Positions 22,822 to 29,996 of a stretch of 32,413 nucleotides of DNA are shown one piece after another. Under the pieces are notes generated by a model. That model saw only the letters and a program-made list of their open reading frames with translations. It was not told the origin of the DNA and did no database searches. This DNA is from Micromonospora inaquosa (GTDB lineage: Bacteria; Actinomycetota; Actinomycetes; Mycobacteriales; Micromonosporaceae): assembly GCF_003857055.1 (NCBI RefSeq), contig NZ_QGSZ01000369.1:1-32413 (forward strand). Direction: 5' to 3'. Both the position numbers and the translations under genes were made by a program. Position 1 is the first letter of the stretch. Every line of letters begins with the position of its first letter.

Positions 22822-24849
22822 TCAGTAGGAGATGCTAGGCGCGAGCAGCTGGAACTCCACGGCGAACCAGCCCGCGCCGGCGAGAGCGACCAGGATCAGC
22901 CCGCTGCCGGCGATCCGTCGCCAGCCGACGTGGCGTCGCACGTCGTCCACCAGCCGGACGGTGGCGGGCAGTACCCCGAGCAGGCCGACCAGTTGCAGCA
23001 CCTGGATGGTGCGCAGGACGGCGCCGGGGATGTCCTGCAGGCTCATGATGCTGCCGATGCTCAGCACCCAACCGGCGAACGCCAGCAGCGTGCCGGCGAC
23101 GGCGAGGCGGCTCAGGATCCGTGCGGTACGCCCCGCCCGGTCCCGGGGCGCGCGGCCGAGCCGACGGCGGACGATCGCGCCGACCGGCCAGGACAGCACG
23201 GTGAGGAGCAGCACGACTGTCGACACGGCCAGCACCGGGACAGCCAACGCGGAGGTGCGGGCGGGCTCGACGGGCAGGAACGCGAACGCGGAGTCGAAAC
23301 TGATCGCCTCGACCCGGTCGTCGGTCGCGCGCATGGCGATCGTGCGCTGCCCACCGACCTCCCGCCAGACCCAGGGCGCCACCTCCTCGTAGCGGGCGGG
23401 GGAGTCGGAGAGCGGGCCCGGCTCGATCTGCAACCGATCACCGTCGGTGACGCTGACCGTCGTCCGACCGACCAGGCCGATCGCCGTCAGGAAGTTGCTC
23501 CGGATCGCGCGCGAGGACTCGTACGTGCCGGCTGCCAGCGCGGCGTGCTTGGCGGTGGTGGCCGGGTCCACAGTGGTGGCCGGCTGGTCGCCGCGGGCGG
23601 GGAAGTAGCGGTCGGCGAAGCCGTTCACGACCGACTCGCGAAGCTCGTGGCTGTCGAGGGCGCCGGAGCCGTTGCTGTTGAGGGATACGAAGATGCCGGC
23701 CCGGTCGTCGGGGTAGATCTGCAGGTGCGAGTGGAAGTACTTGGTGTCGCCGCCGTGGCCGAGGATCCGGTGACCGTTGCGGTCCTCGGTGAAGAAACCG
23801 AGGGTCATCCGGGGGCCGTCAGCGAGGGTGCCCAGCGACGTCGCGTCGAGTGCCGGCCGCTGCATCAGCTCGCGGGTCGGTTGGTCCAGCAGGGGCGCGA
23901 AGCCCACCGGCTCGCCGAGCTGGGCGATCATGAATCGGGCCATGTCCGTCGCCGGGGCGCTCAGCGCACCGGGCGGGGGCGTGCCGACGATCTCGAACGG
24001 CGCGGCGGGCCCGGCGGACGTGTCGTACCCGTTGGACATCCGGTTACGCAGCGCCTCCGGAAGGGGTTGCTCGAAGGTCGACGACGGCATGCCCGCGCGG
24101 TCCAGGATGTTGCGCTGGACGTACTCTTCGAAGCGCGTCCCGCTGACCCGTTCCACGATGTAACCGGCGAGCGCGTTGCTGTAGTTGGAGTAGGCGGGGA
24201 CGGTGCCAGGCTCGTAGATCTGCTCCGGTGGGTCGGTCACCAGGGCCTTGCGGAGGTCGACGGTGCCGCCGTCGGTGCCGATGAGGCCGGCGATCCGCTC
24301 CTCGAAGCCGGCGGTGTGCGTCAGCAGGTGCCGCAGGGTCACGGCCCGCTCGTAGTGGCGCGGCAGATCAAAATCGAGGTACGTCTCGACGTCGGCGTCG
24401 AGGTCGAGCTTCCCGCTCTGCACGAGTTGCAGCACTGCGGTGGCGGTGACCAGCTTCGACACCGATCCCATCCGGAACAGGTGCTGGTCCGGGTCAACCG
24501 GCACGGCCGGTTCGCCGCCGGAGCCGGTGTCGGCGTACCCGTACCCCCGGGTTGTGACGATCTTGCCATCTTTCACGACGGCGACCGTGGCGCCGGCGAT
24601 GCCGGTGCGGTGCAGCGCTGCCGGCAGCAGGCCGTCGAGCCAGGCGTTGACGTCGGTGTCGGTCAGGGCGGAACCCGCCCCGCTGGCGGCCGCGGGTGCC
24701 GCCGGAGCGCCGATGGGCGGTGCGGGGTCGTGCTGCGCCGCGCCGCAGCCGGCGGTGCTCACGGCGAGGACGACAACGGTCGCCACCACCGCGCCGAGCC
24801 GGACGAGCGGCCGGTGCCGCCGGGATGGATGAAGAGAGAGTGATCGCAT
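22822..24849 (-). CDS. Serine hydrolase / beta-lactamase-fold (PBP-like) lipoprotein with C-terminal membrane domain
   Basis: The 675-residue protein begins with a lipoprotein signal (lipobox STAGC, Cys35) and an Ala/Pro-rich linker. A class-C-beta-lactamase/DD-peptidase fold spans about 65-430, with nucleophile motif S129-V-S-K132, second motif Y220-S-N222 and an H-G-G triad (ILGHGGDT). A smaller beta domain (about 430-530) is followed by four hydrophobic segments to the C-terminus (starting SALAVPVLAVSTVVLLLTVL). The family includes D-aminopeptidases, esterases and penicillin-recognition proteins; substrate cannot be told from sequence. Anchoring at both ends should hold the active site on the outer face of the membrane. 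It is followed on the same strand by a two-component pair (42-bp gap), suggesting a wall- or beta-lactam-related sensing unit. Confidence 0.88.
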   Translation of the reverse strand: MRSLSLHPSRRHRPLVRLGAVVATVVVLAVSTAGCGAAQHDPAPPIGAPAAPAAASGAGSALTDTDVNAWLDGLLPAALHRTGIAGATVAVVKDGKIVTTRGYGYADTGSGGEPAVPVDPDQHLFRMGSVSKLVTATAVLQLVQSGKLDLDADVETYLDFDLPRHYERAVTLRHLLTHTAGFEERIAGLIGTDGGTVDLRKALVTDPPEQIYEPGTVPAYSNYSNALAGYIVERVSGTRFEEYVQRNILDRAGMPSSTFEQPLPEALRNRMSNGYDTSAGPAAPFEIVGTPPPGALSAPATDMARFMIAQLGEPVGFAPLLDQPTRELMQRPALDATSLGTLADGPRMTLGFFTEDRNGHRILGHGGDTKYFHSHLQIYPDDRAGIFVSLNSNGSGALDSHELRESVVNGFADRYFPARGDQPATTVDPATTAKHAALAAGTYESSRAIRSNFLTAIGLVGRTTVSVTDGDRLQIEPGPLSDSPARYEEVAPWVWREVGGQRTIAMRATDDRVEAISFDSAFAFLPVEPARTSALAVPVLAVSTVVLLLTVLSWPVGAIVRRRLGRAPRDRAGRTARILSRLAVAGTLLAFAGWVLSIGSIMSLQDIPGAVLRTIQVLQLVGLLGVLPATVRLVDDVRRHVGWRRIAGSGLILVALAGAGWFAVEFQLLAPSISY

Positions 24850-24865
24850 CGTCTGCCAGTGCCTT

Positions 24866-24887
24866 TCCTGGACAACGGGTGTCCGGA
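24866..24887. promoter_or_regulatory. Inverted repeat upstream of the serine hydrolase gene
   Basis: GGACA-N5-TGTCC (24870-24884), extended by TCC/GGA on either side with one offset base, lies 17-38 bp before the start of the lipoprotein/kinase/regulator operon. It could be a response-regulator or repressor site, or a leader hairpin. The remaining 185-bp gap to helR shows no gene. Confidence 0.3.
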
Positions 24888-25034
24888 GCAGGTCCGTACG
24901 GCGTCACCCGATGCCATGGAACAAGCCTGTTCGATCGATCGGCCCCAGCCATCTGGCGCAGGACGGCACTACGCCTACGACCTGAGGGGGAGGGGCAGGT
25001 ACGCCGACGGTGGGCAGGGCTTTGCGCAACGCCG

Positions 25035-27191
25035 TCAGTCGCTGGTGAGGAGCACGAGTTGCTGGGTGGCCCGGGTCATCGCGACGTAGCGGTCGACCGC
25101 CCCTTCGATGCCGGTGCCGAACGTTTCCGGGTCGACGAGGACGACCAGGTCGAACTCCAGCCCCTTGGCCTGCTCCGGGCTCAGTGACCGGATCCGGTCC
25201 GTGGGCGGGAACGTCGGGTCGCCGATGACGCAGGCGATCCCGTCGTCGTGTGCGGCGAGCCAGGTGTCCAGGATCGACTCCAGCTCGGCGACCGATCCGT
25301 GGACGACGGGCAGCCCGTTGCCGCGGATGGAGGTCGGCACGTTGGCGTCGGGGAGCACGGCCCGGATGACGGGCTCGGCCGCCGCCATGACCTCCGCTGG
25401 CGTCCGGTAGTTGATGGTCAGCGAGGCCAGGGTGATCCGGTCGAGCCCGACGCGCTTGAGGCGTTCCTGCCACGACTCGGTGAACCCGTGCCGGGCCTGG
25501 GCGCGGTCGCCGACGATGGTGAAGCTGCGCGACGGGCAACGCGCCAGCAGCATCTGCCACTGGGCGTCGGTCAGCTCCTGCGCCTCGTCGACGACGATGT
25601 GCGCGAACGGGCCGGCCAGCAGGTCCGGATCGGCGTCCGGCAGGGCGGAGTCGTCGACCAGGACCTCGCGCAGGTCGGGTTGGCGCAGCATCGTCAGCAG
25701 GCCCTCGCCGTCGTCGTAGGTGTCGGCGGCGAGGAGTTCGTCGACGACCCGGGCCATGTGGTCGCGTTCGACGGCGGCGGCGGGATCGTGCCGGCGGGGA
25801 CGGCCCGATCTCTCCGCGTCGCCGAGCCGCTGCCGGGCCGCGTCGAGCAGCGGCAGGTCGGACACCGTCCAGGCCCGGGGCTCGTCGCGTTGCAGCTTGC
25901 GGACCTCCTCCGGGCTGAGCCACGGCGCGCACCTGCGCAGGTACGCGGGCACCGACCACAGGTCACCCACGAGATCGGCCGCGTCGAGCAGCGGCCAGGC
26001 GCGGTTGACCGTCGCCCGCAGTTCCCGGTTGCGCAGCAGCGAGTCGCGGAGCACGTCGTCCGGCTCGTCGCCGTCGTACCTGCCGATGAGGATGGTGAGC
26101 AGTTCCTCCCAGATCTCCTCGCGCGCCTCGTTGTGCGGCGTGCTCGGACCCGGCGCCTGGAACGCGTCGGCCCAGTCGTCGGCGCTCAGCCGGATGTCGG
26201 AGTCGCCGAGTGTGATCGTCATCGGGGTGACCGGCGGATCCTCGTAGAACCGGACGGCCGCGTCGATCGCCCGGACCAGCTCCGCGGAGGACTTCAGCCG
26301 GGCCACCTCCGGGTCGGCGTCGGCGGTTGCCGCCACCCCCTGTCCGACGAGGTCGCGCAGGGTGCAGGTCTGCACGTCCTCTTCACCGAGGCTGGGCAGG
26401 ACGTCGCCGACGTAGGCCAGGTAGGGCTGGTGCGGCCCGACGAAGAGCACCCCACCCCGGCGCTGACCGAGGCGCGGGTCGGAGTAGAGCAGGTACGCGG
26501 TGCGGTGCAGGGCGACGACTGTCTTCCCGGTGCCCGGACCGCCGTCGACCACGAGGGCGCCGGCCGACCCCGCTCGGATGATGGCGTCCTGGTCGGCCTG
26601 GATCGTGCTGAGCACGTCGCGCATCCGGGCCGACCGGGCGCTGCCCAGGCTCGCGATGAACGCGGACTGGTCGTCGAGCGCTACGGCGTGCCCCACGAAC
26701 CCGTCCGGGGTGAACACCTCGTCCCAGTAGTCGCTGATCCGGCCGCGGGTCCAGCGGTACCGTCGGCGGCTCTCCAGGCCCATCGGGTTCGCGTGGGTCG
26801 CGCCGAAGAACGGTTCGGCGGCGGGTGAACGCCAGTCGAGCAGCAGCCTTCGGCCCGTACTGTCGGTGAGGCCGCGACGGCCGACGTACACCGGCTCGGG
26901 ATTGCCCGCCTCGACCACGTGGCCGAGGCACAGGTCCAGCCCGTAGCGGCTCAGTGAGCGCAGGCGGGCGGTCAGCCGGCGAACCTCGTCGTCCCGGTCG
27001 ACGGCCTGCCGGCCCTTGCCGCCGGGCGCCCGGCGCGCCGTGTCCAGCCGGTCGGACAGCTCGGCGGTGAGCTGCGCAAGGCTCTGCGCCATGGCCGCGA
27101 AGTGCCGCTCGTCCTGCGCGATGAGCGCCGGGTCGGCCTTGGGGGAGAGGTGACCGGAGAGTTCGAACACGGAGGTAGGCGAGGAATTCAT
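25035..27191 (-). CDS. helR: HelR, RNA polymerase recycling motor ATPase (rifamycin protection)
   Basis: The 718-residue UvrD/Rep-like superfamily-1 ATPase belongs to the HelD/HelR class. The N-terminal helical hairpin region (about 20-85, PALIAQDERHFAAMAQSLAQL) corresponds to the arm that enters the RNA polymerase secondary channel. Walker A GGPGTGKT is at 217-224; a large insertion follows (about 300-500), then Walker B VVDEAQELTDAQW (533-545), the motif GDRAQARHGF (561-570) and the C-terminal MTRATQQLVLL. Actinobacterial HelR displaces rifamycins from RNA polymerase and recycles stalled enzyme. The sequence agrees along its length with my recollection of Streptomyces HelR, and the gene has a complete rifamycin-associated element 57-76 bp upstream, which supports the name. 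The ATG at 27191 has GGAAG 7 nt ahead. Confidence 0.93.
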   Translation of the reverse strand: MNSSPTSVFELSGHLSPKADPALIAQDERHFAAMAQSLAQLTAELSDRLDTARRAPGGKGRQAVDRDDEVRRLTARLRSLSRYGLDLCLGHVVEAGNPEPVYVGRRGLTDSTGRRLLLDWRSPAAEPFFGATHANPMGLESRRRYRWTRGRISDYWDEVFTPDGFVGHAVALDDQSAFIASLGSARSARMRDVLSTIQADQDAIIRAGSAGALVVDGGPGTGKTVVALHRTAYLLYSDPRLGQRRGGVLFVGPHQPYLAYVGDVLPSLGEEDVQTCTLRDLVGQGVAATADADPEVARLKSSAELVRAIDAAVRFYEDPPVTPMTITLGDSDIRLSADDWADAFQAPGPSTPHNEAREEIWEELLTILIGRYDGDEPDDVLRDSLLRNRELRATVNRAWPLLDAADLVGDLWSVPAYLRRCAPWLSPEEVRKLQRDEPRAWTVSDLPLLDAARQRLGDAERSGRPRRHDPAAAVERDHMARVVDELLAADTYDDGEGLLTMLRQPDLREVLVDDSALPDADPDLLAGPFAHIVVDEAQELTDAQWQMLLARCPSRSFTIVGDRAQARHGFTESWQERLKRVGLDRITLASLTINYRTPAEVMAAAEPVIRAVLPDANVPTSIRGNGLPVVHGSVAELESILDTWLAAHDDGIACVIGDPTFPPTDRIRSLSPEQAKGLEFDLVVLVDPETFGTGIEGAVDRYVAMTRATQQLVLLTSD

Positions 27192-27247
27192 TTCATGACT
27201 TCCATTTCGGCAGATTCAGGCATCGGCCGACGATTCTGCGTCATGAA

Positions 27248-27267
27248 CGGGGCCTTGCCGCAAGCCC
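27248..27267 (-). promoter_or_regulatory. Rifamycin-associated element (RAE) upstream of helR
   Basis: Read on the minus strand, the site is GGGGCTTGCGGCAAGGCCCC, which agrees at every position with the 19-bp RAE (GGGGCTTGCGGCAAGGCCC) as I know it from rifamycin-resistance genes (arr, rox, rph, rgt, helR) of actinomycetes. It contains the inverted repeat CTTGC-G-GCAAG. A possible -10 (TATAGC on the minus strand) lies just upstream of it. RAEs mark rifamycin-inducible promoters. Confidence 0.88.
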
Positions 27268-27292
27268 CCCAGTGCGCTATAAGTTAGAAGTG

Positions 27293-27317
27293 GCGGGAGA
27301 CCGAGGGTCTCCCGTTT
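27293..27317 (+). terminator. Canonical intrinsic terminator (9-bp stem, T4), read on the + strand
   Basis: CGGGAGACC (27293-27301) pairs perfectly with GGTCTCCCG (27305-27313) around a GAG loop and is followed by TTTT. The T-tract faces the + strand, yet the gene that needs a terminator here is the leftward YccF gene. The hairpin could also end that transcript, without a T-tract, before the helR promoter. Confidence 0.75.
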
Positions 27318-27413
27318 TCCGTGTTCAGGGCAGTTCGTCGGCCGGTTGGGCCGGTCCCCCAGCGTCGCCCTCGCCACCCCGCCGCTGTTCGTCGTGGACC
27401 GGCCCGGACCGGG

Positions 27414-27821
27414 TCACGGTGCGTCGACGACCTCGCGGCCGAGGGGCCAGAACGCGGCCGGAACCAGCTTGAAGTTGGCGATGCCGAACGGGATCCCGAT
27501 GATCGTGACGCAGAGGGCGATACCGGCGAGGATGTGGGAGAGCGCGAGCCACCATCCGGCCAGCACCACCCAGAGGATGTTCGCCAGGCCGGAGCCGACG
27601 CCCGCGCCCGGCTTGGGCACCAGGGTGCGGCCGAAGGGCCACAGTGAGTAGACCGCGAGGCGCAGCGACGCGACGCCGAACGGGATGGTGATGACCAGGA
27701 CGAAGCAGATCAGCGCGGCGATGCCGTAGCCGGCCGCCAGCACGATGCCGCCGCCGAAGACGAGCCACAGCACATTCAGTACGAAACGAATCACCACTCC
27801 AGCATGAAGCATGCTCGCCAC
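27414..27821 (-). CDS. YccF domain-containing inner-membrane protein
   Basis: The small membrane protein (135 residues at most) contains two copies of the YccF motif: VLNVLWLVFGGG...IPFGVASLRLAVYSLWPFGR and NILWVVLAGWWLALSHILAGIALCVTIIGIPFGIANFKLVPAAFWPLGR. Each half is one or two helices ending in the conserved I-P-F/V-G-x-A-x-x-K/R and W-P-x-G-R signature. The function of YccF proteins is not established. The start is uncertain: GTG 27821, ATG 27812 and a GTG near IRFVLN are all in frame, and none has a convincing ribosome site. It stands alone, leftward, upstream of the hairpin that separates it from the helR promoter. Confidence 0.85.
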   Translation of the reverse strand: MASMLHAGVVIRFVLNVLWLVFGGGIVLAAGYGIAALICFVLVITIPFGVASLRLAVYSLWPFGRTLVPKPGAGVGSGLANILWVVLAGWWLALSHILAGIALCVTIIGIPFGIANFKLVPAAFWPLGREVVDAP

Positions 27822-27907
27822 CCGACCGCCCCGGTAAGGTACGCGAAAACCCTTCCACGGCGTGCTCCGGACGCGGTAGCCCGGTCGGGGAAGCTCAGGA
27901 GGATCGT

Positions 27908-28675
27908 GTGTCGTCCGACGACCGTTGGCTGCTCGACACCCCGATCGCGCACCGCGGGCTGACCGGCCACAATCGACCGGCCAACTCCCTCGCGGCGTTC
28001 GAGGCAGCCGCCGACGCCGGCTACGCCTGCGAACTGGACGTGCAGCTCACCCATGCGGGCGAGCTCGTCGTCGTCCACGACTACGAGTTGACCGCGCTCA
28101 CCGGTGCGGCGATCGCCACCGCGGAGCTGACCCCGGCCGATCGGCAGCGGCTCCGGTTGCAGGGCACCGACCAGCGGATTCCCACGCTGTCGCAGGTGCT
28201 GGACCAGGTCGCCGGACGGGTGCCCCTGCTGATCGAGCTGAAACGGCCGACGCTCGCCCTCAACTTCGATCTCGTCGACGAGGTGCTGCGGCAGACCGCC
28301 GACTACCCGGGGCGGTACGCCGTCGAATCCTTCGACCCGTTGCTCGTGGCGGCGCTGCGGGTCGCGGTACGCAAGCTGCCACCGCGGCAGCGGGTGCCGG
28401 TGGGTCGCATCAGCGGGCTGCTGCGCACCGCCGGACCACTGACCCGGATGGTGGGCCGCAGTATGGTCAGCAACCTGGTCACTCGACCCGATTTCCTGGC
28501 CTTCGAGGTGGACGCTTTTCCGTCCAATCTGACCGCGTGGTGGCGTCGACGCGGCGTTCCGGTGATTGCCTGGCCGGTCGCTTCACCGGAACGGGAGATG
28601 TTCGCCCGTCAATACTCCGACAACATCGTATTCTCAGGCTATAGACCGTCACATGGCCAGCATCTAGCATCGTGA
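27908..28675 (+). CDS. Glycerophosphodiester phosphodiesterase family protein (cytoplasmic)
   Basis: The 255-residue GDPD-fold protein has no signal peptide. Catalytic H15-R16 (IAHRGL), metal ligands E42 and D44 (CELDVQLT), H57 (VVVHD), E in LLIELKRP, and C-terminal VIAWPV and DNIVFSGYRP fit a TIM-barrel phosphodiesterase that releases glycerol-3-phosphate from deacylated phospholipids. One oddity: the motif after HRG, normally P-E-N-S/T, reads P-A-N-S (24-27), as in some actinobacterial paralogues, so another phosphodiester may be the substrate. GTG at 27908 has GGAGG at 27898-27902. The stop is 1 nt before the next start, so it is tightly linked to the DUF4231 gene. A second, secreted and damaged GDPD lies at 29997-31912. 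Confidence 0.9.
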   Translation: MSSDDRWLLDTPIAHRGLTGHNRPANSLAAFEAAADAGYACELDVQLTHAGELVVVHDYELTALTGAAIATAELTPADRQRLRLQGTDQRIPTLSQVLDQVAGRVPLLIELKRPTLALNFDLVDEVLRQTADYPGRYAVESFDPLLVAALRVAVRKLPPRQRVPVGRISGLLRTAGPLTRMVGRSMVSNLVTRPDFLAFEVDAFPSNLTAWWRRRGVPVIAWPVASPEREMFARQYSDNIVFSGYRPSHGQHLAS

Positions 28676-28676
28676 C

Positions 28677-29225
28677 GTGTCTGTTGACCAAGGACAGAGC
28701 GGGTTGCTCGCCGAGTCGCAGAACGGGGCTCCCGGCGACCCGTTGCAGGTCTATCGCGCGTTGGCGGAAGACAGCGTCACCAAGCTCAGGAACCATTACG
28801 ACTGGCGGGCAAAATGGCACCGTCGACTTTTTCGATCCACCGGCATCCTGGTCATCGTCGTCAGTGCGTCGCTGCCGCTGCTCGCCGGCTTCAGCTACCC
28901 GGGTAAGGACCTGGTAATCGCGGTCTCGGGCGTGGTCATCGCCGCCGCCACCGCGTTACGCACCTTTTATCAGTGGGATCAGATGTGGGCGCTGCTGCGA
29001 CGTACCCATTTCGCGCTCATCGAGGCGAGCAACCAGTGGAGACTCGCTTTCGGTCGCGCCGAGGCGACCGCCGATCCGTCCGAGCGGGAGCAGCGTGCCT
29101 ACGCGGCCACCGAGGCGCTGTTGGCGAAGATCGAAGGCATCCGCGGTGCGGAGACGGAGAAGTTCTTCAGCTCGTTGGCCTTCCCGGAGGAATCCGCGTT
29201 GGCCGGCAAACCGTTCCGCCCCTGA
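28677..29225 (+). CDS. DUF4231 (SLATT-like) two-helix membrane protein
   Basis: The 182-residue protein has an N-terminal amphipathic stretch (LQVYRALAEDSVTKLRNHYDWRAKWHRRLFR), two closely spaced hydrophobic helices (about 55-72 and 78-95) and a helical C-terminal tail (FYQWDQMWALLRRTHFALIEASNQWRLAFGRAE). This layout is that of DUF4231, a member of the SLATT group. SLATT proteins have been predicted from gene neighbourhoods to be membrane-perforating effectors in nucleotide-signalling conflict systems; I know of no direct proof for this subfamily. Here the only tightly linked gene is the GDPD, 1 nt upstream. No nucleotide cyclase, TIR or reverse-transcriptase gene is nearby. The start is GTG 28677 with a poor ribosome site, consistent with coupling to the GDPD stop. 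Confidence 0.75.
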   Translation: MSVDQGQSGLLAESQNGAPGDPLQVYRALAEDSVTKLRNHYDWRAKWHRRLFRSTGILVIVVSASLPLLAGFSYPGKDLVIAVSGVVIAAATALRTFYQWDQMWALLRRTHFALIEASNQWRLAFGRAEATADPSEREQRAYAATEALLAKIEGIRGAETEKFFSSLAFPEESALAGKPFRP

Positions 29226-29339
29226 CTCCGGCGCCCGCCGGTGTGGTGGCGTCTCGGGGTTGCTCGGTGGAAGACCTGAGACGAAGTCCAGGGCCGCGTT
29301 GGGGACGCTCCCGGAGGTCGGCGGGCGTCCGCGGGCCAC

Positions 29340-29948
29340 ATGATGGCTGGCATGAAACGCGCTGCGCTCTACGTGATCGCCGGACCGGTCGGGATCGCTA
29401 CCTACGGCCTGGTTCGTCTGTGGGGGAAATCCGACGGGGTGTACGGTCCCGGGCTCGACTGGCAGGCCGCGCACCTGGTCGCCCTCGCCGGCATGGTGTG
29501 CTTCGTTCCGGGTGTGCTCGCGCTGTCCCGCCTGCTGCCCCGCAGTCCGTGGCGCACCGGGGTGGTGGCCGGCACATTGGTCGGCCTCGTCGCGACGATG
29601 GTGCAGTTCGGCGCGGACATCGTGGAAGGGCTCCTGGCCGAGGACCGGGCGGAGATGTCCCGGCTCGGCGCGAGCTTCAAGGACATCCCCGGCGTTGAGG
29701 TGGCCTTCTACGACGTCGTACCCCAGCTCTTCTTCCTCGGCCTGCTCGTTCTCGCGGGCATGCTCGCCGCCCGACGGCGGCTGCCGTGGTGGAGTGTGCC
29801 ACTGCTCCTCGCCGGCATCGTCCTGCCGGCGGTCACCCTCGACCTGCTTCCCATCGGGGGGCTGTGCATGGCGCTGGCGTTGGCGCCGGCGCTGCCGCTG
29901 GTGCGTCAGCACAGCGAGCGGGTCGAGTCGCCCGTCGCCATCCGCTGA
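29340..29948 (+). CDS. Uncharacterised integral membrane protein, about six helices
   Basis: The 202-residue hydrophobic protein has segments at roughly 8-24, 42-62, 73-92, 126-144, 149-168 and 172-188, joined by short loops. The one longer loop (92-123, with EGLLAEDRAEMSRLGASFKDIPG) is polar. I do not recognise a named family; acidic loop residues and the D-x-L-P-I-G motif near 168-173 are the only notable points. Three in-frame ATG codons (29340, 29343, 29352) could start it and none has a good ribosome site, so the first is given. It lies 114 bp after the DUF4231 gene and may have its own promoter. A strong hairpin follows the stop. Confidence 0.75.
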   Translation: MMAGMKRAALYVIAGPVGIATYGLVRLWGKSDGVYGPGLDWQAAHLVALAGMVCFVPGVLALSRLLPRSPWRTGVVAGTLVGLVATMVQFGADIVEGLLAEDRAEMSRLGASFKDIPGVEVAFYDVVPQLFFLGLLVLAGMLAARRRLPWWSVPLLLAGIVLPAVTLDLLPIGGLCMALALAPALPLVRQHSERVESPVAIR

Positions 29949-29955
29949 GGGGCCC

Positions 29956-29987
29956 GGGTGGCGCTGGCCCGCGGACCAGCGCCACCC
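29956..29987. terminator. Bidirectional terminator hairpin
   Basis: A perfect 12-bp stem (GGGTGGCGCTGG 29956-29967 with 29976-29987) and 8-nt loop lie 7 nt after the membrane-protein stop and 9 nt before the stop of the convergent GDPD gene. No T-tract. Confidence 0.8.
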
Positions 29988-29996
29988 AGAGAGCCG

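Noticed and set aside
21748..24843. A 1031-codon + strand frame across the kinase and serine hydrolase genes
   Set aside because: Composition (H, R, Q, D-rich, no hydrophobic core) is that of an antisense shadow; the opposite strand has clear motifs and signal peptide.
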